Source: Ciona savignyi (Eukaryota; Chordata; Ascidiacea; Phlebobranchia; Cionidae). From it: a DNA stretch of 64,000 nucleotides. The notes beneath the pieces are model-generated. The model had not been told where the DNA came from. It was given only the letters and a program-made list of their open reading frames with translations, and ran no database searches. Made by a program: the position numbers and the translations under genes. Shown here piece after piece: positions 1 through 11,131 of the stretch. The first letter of the stretch is position 1; each line of letters begins with the position of its first letter. Location: the NCBI GenBank assembly GCA_000149265.1, contig CH003265.1:737759-801758 (forward strand). The letters run 5' to 3'.

Positions 1-2128
1 TAAGAAATAAAAAGGGAACGGTATAATGTGTTATTATCGAAGAAGGTAGTGAGACCAAGCTGTCATCACACATAAAATCAGATAAAAACAAATAAATTTA
101 ATCAGCGGTGACCCTCCAAGTCTCACTATGATAAAACATTGGACAAAAAAGTGGTTCTATTGCGAAACCAGAATATTAGATATGTGGAATATTCGATACG
201 TCGTAATTCTATAACCTCTGAAGTAGTTTGTGGTCTAAACAAAAATGAAATCACTTTCCATGTTTTGGACGATGGTTTAACCCCCACATAATCCACCCGT
301 GCATAATTCCTAACCCGAAGTGTAACCCTATAACTACAACATCTATCCTTATTATTAAGATCAATAAGTCATTCCGGTTAACTATAGTGCATAGGGTGTA
401 TACGATGTACCGTCGTGTGGGCTTTTATATGACTCACCATATTTTTCTCTGATATGTCGGTAATACTTTCTATCATCAAGGAAACATCCACGTTAGTTGG
501 TAAACCTGTACGCAGAATGAACTTTAAACAACCTCGTATTACAGCTTTCCAAATGATTATCCAGTGTGATTAAGATATCATCACCTATTCTTTGTGACGT
601 CACAACATTGCAGCCATTTCCACTGATCAAAGAGGCGGGTGTAATCAATGCTTACGAAATTTCGCTTTGTTTCGATTTTTAAACCCGATTAGCGGTTGTG
701 ACTTTAAATCGGTTGCTTGGGCTAAATTGTAGATGTATAATTTAACAGGCAATTGTGGCTTGTTTCACAGCATCCATTATGAACTTTGATCAGCTCGATT
801 AGGGCTGTGAAATCGCTACATTTTTTAGGTAAAGCACATACCTTGATTCCAGGGTTTGATGCTAAGCTCGTAGGAATGGACACGAAACATATTTTCCAAT
901 TGTCGCGTCACTTCCGTCCCATGGACGTCACCTCCGTCTTCATCTATTTCTTCATCTAGAATTGTCGCACGGCTGTTCAGTGGTATCATTATCACAGTAA
1001 TCCACTTACCATGATCGTCATGCGGTTGCACAAGATTTCCGTGCCTTTGATATTCTGTCCCTTGTGTCGTCATAATGTCATTGGTGACGAAAAGCAGACA
1101 AACAAGATAAACGAACCTGCAAGCGAACGCAACAAATTAAAAAAGCGTTTGTTTTCTGCAACTAAAGAAACTGAATTTTATATAAAACCATTTATTTACT
1201 GTAACTATTCATCATATACCTGAGTAACGTCATATTTTCGAAGTTTTGGATTGATGTTAAAAATATGTGCTCTCTACTCTGACGCTATGCATTGGGACCA
1301 ATTCAAAGCGTTGTTGTTAGCAGGAAAACACGTTCAATAGCTTATTTTCGACGAGCCATCGACCGAAAGCACCTCACTTGACCTGGGAATATCTTGTCAA
1401 TTTTTCTAATAATTAGAAGCACTAGAAAGTGGCGATATAATAATACCCTTGCGATCCACCTCTTATAATTGCCGATTCGATCTACGCGATTCACAATTAT
1501 CGAATTCGCAATTTTCCGACTCCATGGCGCCGTTTACTGATCACGTATGCTATTTCTATAGCAATATGACGACATGACGACCATAGTCATAGCATCGGGT
1601 AACCTTCATAAATTGCGCGATTTAACGCACACATATTTAAATGTTAAATTATCATATTTTTTTATTTATGTCGCTATGTGATTGATATTTAGAAACATTT
1701 TATTCTTGCTTATAGGTTATTTTAAATATACAACCTTAATTTATTAAACTTATGTCAGGGATCTGGTTTTAAAGTATTTATCATCGGTTTGGTTAATTTC
1801 AGTGCGTAGGTGAGGGTTTATGACCATTCTTTACATTTTTCATTAGATTAAATGGCCTACAATATATCAAATCATTTACTTATAGATTTATGTAAAAAAG
1901 ATATTCTTAACTCTTAAAAGTAGTTCTTAACCGTCATTTAATATGCCGGCATTTCACCCGAATATAAATAACAAACGCCGATACACTCCAACAACCTAAT
2001 AGGAAGTAATCGTTTCATTTCTTTTTTCCAGTTTTCTTTAAATTCCCCGCTTTCTTAAATTAAACGATAAATATTCGTTGACCATTGCCGCTTGCATTAG
2101 AACGAAAACGTTTCTGGAAAAACATAGA
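1..2128. other. Upstream region, no gene established
   Basis: No complete gene was found here. A possible coding exon lies on the minus strand at about 839-1008, bounded below by a good donor read in reverse (CAAG then GTATGT). Its frame carries an acidic stretch followed by GTEVTRQLENMF, faintly like the start of a caspase large subunit, but no catalytic His or Cys motif could be found downstream. The rest is AT-rich and should contain the promoter and 5' UTR of the phosphatase gene starting at 2129. Confidence 0.4.
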
Positions 2129-5100
2129 ATGCGCTTAGCGCTGCTGGTTACTGTATTTGTTCTGTCTAACAAAAACCTTGTGAAAAGTCAGGATGAGTTG
2201 TGTTCTGACGACCCAGAGCGAGGGGCAAAGTCGTATCCGTATTTCGGCGTCCGTACTTTCTATGACCATGTGAGAGGGACCCTTCCGAGATCAAGATCGC
2301 ATATGAGAGGTGCGGCTTATTTTGAATAATAATTCACTGGATTTAAATCCATTGTTTACATCGGCAAGCTAGAAAGTCTGACACTTATATACATTGCCGG
2401 GGACAATGTATATGATGGGGACAATAGAGATTCGCTAAACATTTGGATACACGAAGGAACATATTATTTTTTTGTAGAAAACATAATAAAATCCCATTTC
2501 GGTTTTAAATAGAGATAGGTTAATTCGGTCCGTTTGCTTAGAACTTTTTTAACGCGTATTCTCATACGTAAATTGCGCTACGTTTTCTGTGTCTAGCCAT
2601 ACTTAATTCTAACGGTCAAACCGACCCTGATGGTTCATTTTATCAATATGGAAATAAAGCTGTAGTATAACCCATCAGGTTGCACGCCGCTTCACATCTA
2701 CTTGGTTGCCCGACACGGGGCGAGGTATCCACATCGAGGAATTAATGGCAAGAATTTGAAACTTCAAAAATTAGCTCGAATTCTGAACTCTACGGGTGAA
2801 GCCACCCTTTGCAGCAAAGATATTCAGGTATAATGGGACATTTTTAATCAAAACAAAATACAAGTTGGTAATGGAATAAATTAACCATCCATAATGTGAC
2901 ATTAATCAGGATTAAATTATTAAATTGGTAATAAATTACGTCTGAACTCCACATTCACGTGACAGGCTATCAGGGATTGGCAAATATGGACTGACAAGTA
3001 TGTGGACAGAAATCAGACGTCGTATGGGGATGAGGAAATTTTTGGAATCGCTCGAAGGTTTAAAAAGATGCTTCCAGAACTCTTCCCGGGCAGTGCAAGT
3101 CCTTCTAAATACAGGTTATAAACTTCACCGAGTCTGCATTTGTTCATAAAATAGACAAACTATGTAAAGTTGCTTGCAATTAAAACAACATACGTTTTTG
3201 AATTTAAGTAAACCTAATGTTGGGTTGGTTTAGCGTTTGCCGTGTGCATTGTTCGTTATAATGTCACTTGGTAAAGCCTTTATAAATACTTAATAAACAC
3301 ATGTCGTTTGTGCTTGGATGCATCAATATAGTTCAGGAGCTGTATGGTGAGCTTGATCTGGCAGCGACAATTTATTCCTAATTTTCACGCTATTTTTTGT
3401 ACAGTTATAAACTAATCACAGTAATACATATGCAGGCGTGTACGTTAGCAGCTTAACAAGTTGCTTAAAGGGGAACTGAAGTCAATTTTAAGAATATCTT
3501 AATAAATGGACAAAAATACGCTGATTTCAAAAATCAAATCAGTTTCTTCCAATATTTTTTTGTTAAAGAGTTATGAGCAAATATGCATTTTATTTTATGT
3601 TAGGGGATTTCCCGTATTACGTCACTGACGTTGTTGAGATTTCGTGCCTATATGCATTGTATACAATAATGTGCTAGTTTAGAGGTGAATTAGTAACATA
3701 AGCGCCTGCAGGAGCGTTGTATTTTCGTTTTTTTTTATGGAGACTTAGCATAACACTTGTCATATAGCCTAACTGAACCAATGTACCCGCGTGACAGCTT
3801 ACCTTAAGCGCGCTCGTTCAGGCCTGCAAGATCCTGGACCTAAGCTGAATGCTGAGGTATACAGGTCTCGTATTTAAATTACTTTAGAATAATAAGTCTT
3901 AGCAATTTATATCATAAATCATAGAAGTGAAGACAGAACAAGAAAACTAGAACAGGAGGCAGTAAACTGTAACTGCCAGCAATTTATAGAAATAAACCAG
4001 CCATCAATCAAAGATCAGACTATGCGGTGGGAACAGCCTTTTTCTTTCATGATTGTTGCTTTTCAATATATAGCCATAATCTGCAACGTAGACTAGCAAT
4101 GTTATTATCAACCCCTAGGCTACAAACTGAGAGTGTGAGAGATTTGGTATACATATGCATAGAAGTTTTAACAAATTTCTTTTGTTTTCTTCATTTCTAG
4201 AGTAAATTTAAGTTAATGTTGTAACACTAAAATGGATGACAGTTTTCAGCATTCTGGCATGGATGAAAGAAGTTTTATTGTACACAATAAAACAACACAA
4301 ATTTAGTCATGTGCGTTTGAACCAAGGAAAACGTCTGAAAGTATCTTTGAAGATGCAAGCCCCATAGAAGAAAATGTTTATTTAGAAACATTACCCTATT
4401 GACATGACTTGGTGCCGTTGCAAAAACTGTATTCTTATGGACACACCGCAAGAATGTTTATGCTGCATGAATGTCCATACATTTGTGCACAAAATAACGC
4501 CAGACTGGACTTGCATTACTAAAAGCCCTTATTTTTCAATTATCTGCTTGGATAAAGAAGTTCTTGAAGTTGCACTTGATGTACTGGGTTGATCACTATG
4601 TTTAAAATCATAATCAGAAAAATTAATAATTGTTGGAACTGTATTTTTCACCAAGTGGTTTGTTTCCATCATCTTGGCTACTCCATTGGAGTCAAATACA
4701 ATTTTACTATGATAATCCTTGTCACAAATATGTGCACTACACACTGCGGTTCTTTTTCCAGGTAGTTTAAAACGCTTGCATTGTTGTATCCATTGCTTCA
4801 ACCGTTTTTTGTCGTTGTGAGGAAATCGATGGAAGAGCACAGGTGGATTGGAATTTCGTGTGCTGTAATAGGAATTTGTACATCCCGAAGCAAAACAATA
4901 TGCTCCAATCACTCTTCCTTCCTTCTCAGTGGCTTAACTTTAGGCATTTTACAATATCTAATAAAAATAACTAAATTAGAAATGTGGTATATTCTTATTA
5001 ACTTATTTGGGTAGTTAAGTAAAGATCTATTATATATATTCTTCACTTACGTATCTGAGTGCTTGCTGTGTACTTATTGTCAGACTACACATCAGCTACT

Positions 5101-8100
5101 CAACTGTGGATTAACTGGTTTTTGCAATAAGTGGTATTCTCAACCAGTAGGCTAATGCTCAGTTTCAATAACAGCAGACATTAAATGCACCACATACACA
5201 ACAGCAAAACATTATACAAACAGCCAAGGTAAACCATGAAAGAAATAGGCTTTTCCCACCGCATAGTCTAGCCTAGCCTTTGCCTAATGGCTGGTTTATG
5301 TCTATAAATTGCTGGAAGTTACAGTTTAATGCATTCTGTTATAGTTTTCTTGTTCTGTTTTCACTTTTATTATTTATGATATAAATTGCTAAGACTTATT
5401 ATTCTAAAGTCATTTAAATACGAGACCTGTATACCTCAGCATTCAGCTTAGGTCCAGGACCGTGCAGGCCTTGATGATCGCGCTTAAAGTAAGCTGTCAC
5501 CATGTACATTGGTTCAGTAAGGCTATATGACAAGTGTTATGCTAAGTCTTCATAATAAAAACGAAAATACAACGCTCCTGCAGGCGCTTCTGTTACTAAT
5601 TCACCTCTAAACTGACACATGGTTGTATACAATGCATATAGGCACGAAATCTCAACAACGTCAGTGACGTAAATGCGGGAAATCCCCTAACATAAAATAA
5701 AATACATATTTGCTCATAACTCTTTAACCAAAAAATATTGGAAGAAACTGATTTGATTTTTGAAATCAGCGTATTTTTTTCCATTTATTAAGATATTCTT
5801 AAAATTGACTTCAGTTCCCCTTTGCTTAATGTTTTTGCTTCATTTACAGGTTCCGTAGTTCCGATACCCAGCGAACGCGTAAGTCTATGCAAGTATTCGC
5901 CAATGCTATACTTGGGAACCGATCGAATGAAGCGAACCTAGAGGTATGACAGCCAATCGTCCGACCATCATTTAGTGGTTTAGAGGACACATTTCAAGCC
6001 AAGTGTTGTAAATTCGAAACTGGTCGCTAGCTAGTCGGTTATGTCCTTTGCCAAGGCAGATATTTTATGAATCCGGTAGAATGATGGCTTCTATTAAATA
6101 GAATGAACAAGTTAATCATTTACAACACTCTGCAATAGCTCCGGTAACCCTACGGTGGGAGATAATCTGATTATTGCGTGTGTTGTAACGACCCTTGTGT
6201 TTTCCCATTCACGAGGATAACCATGAAAGCTATACTCATCGTCACCATCCCAATCTTAAATCATTTCATTTCTGATAGGTTGTCTCATCCAGCGAGGATT
6301 GGTTAATTTTGTTTTACAAGTTGTGCACACAGTACAGTCTTGAAGTGTTCGGCTCGGAACAAAGATTTCGGTCCTACAATCGTTTCCGCTCCAGACAACT
6401 AGGTTTGGAAGGGGTTTGTTTCTGTAGAATAGACCTTATAAGATGGCTTCTAACGACAATTCTGTCTCTTTTAAAATACAGAGTTTGCGTTACAAATTTG
6501 TGTACCTTGGTTCTGTATAGGATACGTAAACTTTAGTAAGCAAGAACAGCAAACTCCCCCACCGGCGATGGAACAACGAAGTGAGGGTATAATACGAATC
6601 ATTGTCAGATTATCTTATGTCCGGCGTTGAGTTAACAGAACTCATGTTTATAAAAAATTGCTGCTCTTATTTACTAAAGTTTAGNNNNNNNNNNNNNNNN
6701 NNNNNNNNNNNNNNNNNNNNNNNNNNNNNNNNNNNNNNNNNNNNNNNNNNNNNNNNNNNNNNNNNNNNNNNNNNNNNNNNNNNNAAAGTTTACGTATCCT
6801 ATACAGAACCAAGGTACACGAATTTCATTTGTTTTAAAATCATCCACTGGTTCCAAGCATCGTTGCTTGAAGGACATCAGATCCGACCAGCGGTTATTTT
6901 CAACCAAGTCACCTTCACTGAATATCTTCACTTTAAGAATGCATCAACCAGCTAAATGATGACCGTAATGAACAGTCACGTTTAACTACACAGGTGGGAC
7001 TCGAAGAAGAAAAGCGTTTGCTCGTCGACTTGGTATTCCTTGGCGGAAGTTGAAAAATGATTTGTTATTTGCTATCTATGAAGTCTGCTCCTATCAGCAG
7101 TGGGTGGACACTAAGAATGGACCATGGTGCTCGCTTTTTAGTAGAGATGATTTAAAAAGTAAGTTTTTGTAATGCACCACTCGACTATGTATAGTCATCT
7201 TTTGAGTTCGTTTTTATTTCAGCTTTTAAACGTAGTTTTCGCACGTTACACAAAAAAAACAATATCAACAATGAAACCGTGATGTTTTTTTATTATTTGT
7301 GATAGCTAAACAGAACATATATCTATAAAACAATAATATCTATAACGGTATAAATAGGTCTATCTGTGTAACGTATAAATGAAGAAATCTAAACTAATTA
7401 GTTTTTTTGTGATATGATTATTACAGAATTTGAATTCGCGGAAGATTTAAAACAGAGCGCGCTACGCACCAGCAACAATGAAATCTCCCACAAACAAAGC
7501 TGTCCGATGGCGAAGGACATCGTTGGGACACTTATGCGGGCTGTCGAGGCCAATCGAACAGGCGTGGATCACCCCATGGGAACTTTTCGGTTTGGTCACG
7601 TGACTACAGTGCTTGCCACACTTAAAAACTTAGGATTGTTCCAGGTGCTGTCATACTTGTCAAGTATAACAATTAGAAATTAACCTTAAAAAATTTTGGA
7701 ACGTAATAATATAAACAACTTCAAAATTTATAAATAGAAGTTTTTCATAAATGTTTTAGAACATGCTTTATAATAGGCTGTCTATGTAAATATTGAAATT
7801 ATAATTAGCGATTAAAGTAACATGGTGGTTATTTAACCGAAGTTTAACTATATATTGTCTGCAATTGCCCGAATATAAGTCTGAAGATGAATTCCAAAAT
7901 CCTAGCTACGTAAGGGTGTTGATCAAAGTATACATTAATAGGAGCATTAGCCCACACGTGTTTCACATCCTTAAATCACAAATAAACATAAAGATTAAAA
8001 CTCATGTGGACTCAATCCTGCTGGGTCGAGTGAAACTAGTTCAGGTTGTAAATTGTGTGCATTGAAACGTGGTTAATTTAATGAGCAAGTGTTCGATCTC

Positions 8101-8608
8101 ATTTCAGTGATTTAATACATGAAGCCAGAATCAGCCAGTGTTGGCACATTTTGTTGCCATAATTTCAAGTGTTTGACTACATTCCAGTAACTTCATCTAT
8201 TAATTAATCTGTATAAAACCATTAATCTGTATTAAACGTAGATAGGAGACCCACTAAGAGCTTCCGACTGGAACTCGGACGAAATGCACCGTTACAGAAC
8301 ATCACGAATCATGCCAAGCGGTAGCAACCTGGCGTTTGTGCTTTACAAGTAAGTACAGCTTTGTACTGATGGTCATGTAGAGGATTCAAAAACATCCAAT
8401 TCTCAGATGCAGGGAAGGCTATTCGATCGAGGTTTACTGGAACGAGAAACTGGTCACGCCACCGGCATGTCGGGACAATGTGGAATGGGATGGGAATTAT
8501 TTTTGCCCGTTTCAACAGTTCTTATCTCATTACGAAGACTTTATTGAGGGCTCACCCACAGAATGCAACCACGAACGCATCTGTCGTGATCAGAGCAGAA
8601 TGGATTAG
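2129..8608 (+). CDS. Multiple inositol polyphosphate phosphatase (MINPP1-like), multi-exon, middle damaged by gap
   Basis: Histidine acid phosphatase family enzyme that removes phosphates from inositol polyphosphates such as IP6, normally in the ER or secretory lumen. Exons read: 2129-2309, 2679-2827, 2966-3114, 5850-5943, (missing), about 6994-7158, 7427-7644, 8242-8348, 8407-8608. The start at 2129 opens a signal peptide (MRLALLVTVFVLS). Exon 2 holds the catalytic RHGARYP motif. Exon 3 has GDEEIFGIARRFKKMLPELF and exon 4 has SSDTQRTRKSMQVF, both typical of the family. The 6994 exon carries GPWCSLFSRDDLK, the next FRFGHVTTVLATLKNLGLF (the FGHAET-type motif), then SNLAFVLYK and VYWNEKLV. Phases match at every junction except across 5944-6993, where a 100-N gap and an inverted sequence lie. 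About 40-80 residues before RRLGIPW are missing there. The usual catalytic HAE reads HVT here, a change worth checking. A P-like transposon occupies the intron at 3115-5849. Confidence 0.88.
4231..4592 (+). pseudogene. Broken reading frame with P2X7-tail-like cysteine domain inside the P-like element
   Basis: The frame from 4231 (MDDSFQHSGMDERSF) soon stops. A second frame (SESIFEDASPIEENVYLE) stops at about 4400. A third frame, open from 4404 to 4592, encodes WCRCKNCILMDTPQECLCC, then a CIT and a CLD block. This W-C-x-C-x2-C ... E-C-x-C-C ... C-I-T ... C-L-D pattern is the zinc-binding cysteine arrangement of the P2X7 receptor cytoplasmic tail (Pfam-type P2RX7_C), which also occurs in many stand-alone invertebrate and fish proteins. 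There is no P2X channel domain. The frame changes suggest a decayed gene or missing introns. Its 3' end overlaps the opposite-strand THAP frame. Confidence 0.6.
4529..4912 (-). pseudogene. THAP-domain fragment (element-encoded DNA-binding protein)
   Basis: This is a 127-residue frame. The N-terminal 65 residues fit the THAP zinc finger: CFASGC, then FHRFP, then W in KQWIQQC, then CSAHICDKDY, giving the C-x4-C ... W ... C-x2-H signature. THAP domains bind DNA and are the DNA-recognition part of P-element transposases. The remaining 60 residues are serine-rich (STSSATSRTSLS) and end without any RNase-H-like transposase core. It lies inside the inverted repeats of the P-like element, so it is treated as an element gene or its remnant. 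A short upstream frame (MPKVKPLRRKEE) stops just before it and may be part of the same original gene. Confidence 0.7.
5955..6195 (+). repeat. tRNA-derived SINE-like interspersed repeat, copy 1
   Basis: The stretch shares a body with the repeats near 14300, 22060, 28215 and 45870: a TTTAGTGG-type A-box region, TTCGAAACTGG as B-box-like core, then CTAGCTAGTCGGTTATGTCC and a tail containing CTGCAATAGCTCCGGTAACCC. The internal promoter boxes suggest a Pol III-derived SINE. It lies in the phosphatase intron. Confidence 0.6.
6501..6818. other. Assembly gap flanked by a perfect 34-bp inverted repeat
   Basis: There are 100 N at 6685-6784. The 34 bases at 6501-6534 return as an exact reverse complement at 6785-6818, and TAAACTTTAGTAA at 6526-6538 returns inverted at 6672-6684 just before the Ns. 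The round gap size means unknown length. The inverted flanks suggest a mis-oriented contig or a local inversion. Confidence 0.85.
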
Positions 8609-9372
8609 AACTATGTTCGTTTATTTCAAGCGTCAAGAAAATTTATCATATGTACAACATTACTCTATATATCACGCGCATGTACCAAACCGAGCAAATA
8701 TAACATACATTTAATACTGATCTGTAAGACAACGCATAATATCGACTCGAAACATTGTTATTCGTGATTTTTTGAACGATCGGTTAATGTAAAAATCGAG
8801 CACAACATATGTGGCGATATTATTTCCCTCATATGCAGTTAGGTGACGTTACGGGGTTGATTGACAGCTAGCTGTCGTCGTTCCATTCCGTTGCATCGGG
8901 GCAGCTGGCTCACGTGACATCGACACGTGAATTGCATCCATGACAAAACAAACACTCGCTCATTGTAAGCTTATGAGTGCGTAGAAGGCTTCCAATGTTT
9001 CGTTAAATGATAATTAACAACGTAACCCGTTATAATGTCGGCATTATTTGATGGGGGAAGTGGCTTCTTTGCGTAAACAAAACTGGTTTTAGATACCGCA
9101 ATCGAAGTATTCGCTAACGGTTTTCAAAAAGGTATTAGTCCAGTTTTTAGTTAACAACGGTATGTTGTAAAAGTATATGGGCAGATCGATTAAGGGAATT
9201 TTCCAGTATTACTGTATGTTGAATATTCTTGTCTATCCACCATTTCAGATTATATATTGTAAATAAATATTGTAGACTTCATCTTGGGTGTACACAATTA
9301 GGAATTTATTTCTTACAAATACGATTCTATTGATGTTAACTTTCATTTCAAGTTTCGTAAGTTAGCTACGTC
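8609..9372. promoter_or_regulatory. Intergenic region upstream of the bHLH gene, with three clustered E-boxes
   Basis: No coding sequence is apparent. Three E-boxes fall within 28 bases: CAGCTG at 8902-8907, CACGTG at 8911-8916 and CACGTG at 8924-8929, about 450 bases upstream of the bHLH start codon. Such a cluster could be a bHLH-bound enhancer. This is inferred from motif density only. Confidence 0.45.
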
Positions 9373-10848
9373 ATGCCTGATCACGTGGTTCAAGATTCAC
9401 TGACTAAGCAGAATTTTACAGCGACTGGAGCTATCTTGGATTCTCACTACCAGTTTACCACAGAGTTCGGAAATATTTTCGACGAATCAGTTTCAATTTA
9501 TCAGGGAAATGATTTCGATTGGACTGTGAATCCTGCAGTTACGCTATATAAACCACTCGCCACAGTAAAGACAGCATTACCTCCTTTTTCGTCAGTGTTC
9601 GGTAATAATGCTGTTTGTGGCACCTTTACGCCCGGATCTACTTCCCACGTTCAAAACGAAACAGCTTTTCCAAAAACGAACAAAGTTTGCCCGAAACCAG
9701 CGTACCAGGGTACAAGCAACCGGAGAATCGCAAGAAAACGAACCTCTAACCGTGAAAAAGGGAAAACCCCGAATGTAAACCTCGCATTTCAGGTGACAAA
9801 TAATGGTAGACTATGTAAGGTTACTTTGATTTCGCTTTTTTAGAGTGTTACTTGGAAAATAATCTACTTTCGCTACGGTATTTGAGTGGTAAAAATACCT
9901 AACCGCTATGAATGTTGCATTAGCATATATGGGCAGCTTGCTAGATTATAAGACATAACCACGACCGTCCATTTTCTTACCCCAAAACAACTTTTTACCT
10001 TAAAACCTAGCCCCAACAAAAACAGTTTTTGCCACGCAACATTATATTAAAACCTTCAACGTCGATTTTTATCTTCGCCAACCAAGCAAATGGTTGGAGT
10101 GCGTTTATGTTTTCTCTGACTGAATATATTCTACAGAAACTGCGAACTCTGATACCAACAGAACCTGTGGATCGGAGGTTGTCCAAAGTTGAAACACTGA
10201 GGCTCGCCGTCAGTTATATCAATCATCTCTGTAAGTAACATTTCGAAATATATCGCATATATTATGGTAATATTGATCTTACATTAATATTGGACATGTC
10301 TGCAAAGGACTTCGAAAGTAGTAATGTATAATCATAAGGTCAAACAATAAATAATCTTATACAACCCTATATGCAGGAATATAATTTACCACTGTACTGT
10401 ATAAACATACTTACACATATATAGACGATATGGAATATAATAATAAAATCCCATAAACAAAGCATAAATAATGCATCCCGACAGCAGACCAGTTTAATGT
10501 CTTTTATTTTGATTTGATGAAAGAATCTCAACATGTCTTACCGAGGCGACTTTTGCTTAGTACGATAACCCATGATTTATAATTAATACTGCTCCCAAAT
10601 AGGCGCTGTTGCCAGTTTATGTAAAAGCCGTGTACACTATAAACATGTAATAGTGTCAAATAATATCGACAGATCAGTTCGAATTGTCGCTTTGTTTCCA
10701 GCTACGAGTCGCAAAAGCATCAACGAGTAACTTTTATGTTTTCCCAGGTGAAACTCTTAACTCCGACCCGCTGGTCGAGCAGCCTTGCTTGTCACAGGAT
10801 GGAGTCGTCTGCACGTTCTGCATCAGTAATTCCCGACCACGGTCCTAA
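9373..10848 (+). CDS. bHLH transcription factor, Scleraxis/Paraxis (TCF15) type
   Basis: Three exons: 9373-9792, 10137-10230, 10748-10848; 204 residues. Codon phases (0, then 1) match across both introns. The bHLH spans about residues 118-175. Basic and helix 1 residues are [16 protein letters not shown], followed across the intron by [20 protein letters not shown] and [11 protein letters not shown], nearly the Scleraxis/Paraxis helix 1, loop and helix 2. The C-terminal VCTFCISN corresponds to the CTFCLSNQRK box found after the bHLH in Scleraxis/Paraxis. The N-terminal 115 residues resemble nothing I recognise. The basic region is unusual: the E-box-contacting Glu is kept, but RERxR reads REKGK. 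Members control mesoderm, somite and tendon programmes in vertebrates; the role here is inferred. It converges with the GalNAc-transferase gene, whose stop codon is 284 bases away. Confidence 0.9.
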
Positions 10849-10885
10849 CTTGATGCAGTTGCTACAAGTTATTGTTAGCTCGTGT

Positions 10886-10966
10886 CACGTGACATATCAC
10901 CTGGCTAGCCAGTTGGTCCAACTGTGACGTAATGGCAAGCTGCGCTGCGCGGGCACGTGACAGCTG
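10886..10966. promoter_or_regulatory. E-box cluster just 3' of the bHLH coding region
   Basis: CACGTG occurs at 10886-10891 and 10954-10959, with CAGCTG at 10961-10966. The spacing of the last pair mirrors the upstream cluster at 8902-8929, where CAGCTG sits beside CACGTG. It lies in the probable 3' UTR. Function is not shown by the sequence. Confidence 0.35.
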
Positions 10967-11131
10967 TTTGTCAAACTCGAGATAGCGGCTTACTACAATC
11001 CGAATTTCTCCCTTTTGTTTTTGTTAATAATTCGACATTTGACAAAGTATGACAGAGGTTTATAATTTTATTGCTTCTTTTATTGCAACTAATATCAAAG
11101 ACTAGTCATTGTTACATATTACACTGTGTCT

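Larger units (their letters stand above)
3461..5829. mobile_element. P-element-like DNA transposon with long terminal inverted repeats, 8-bp TSD
   Basis: The element runs from 3469 to 5821. It is flanked by a perfect 8-bp duplication TTGCTTAA (3461-3468 and 5822-5829). The termini are AGGGGAACTGAAGTCAAT and its reverse complement. The inverted similarity continues inward for roughly 580 bases on each side (about 3469-4050 and 5234-5821) with small indels. The 8-bp duplication together with an internal THAP-domain frame points to the P superfamily; hAT also makes 8-bp duplications but does not usually carry THAP. No transposase catalytic domain was found between the repeats, so this copy is probably non-autonomous. 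It lies in an intron of the phosphatase gene. Confidence 0.87.

Noticed and set aside
7865-8065. Frame beginning PEYKSEDEFQNPSY, resembling an extra phosphatase exon
   Set aside because: The exons at 7427-7644 and 8242-8348 join directly in phase and match the family; including it would break the alignment.
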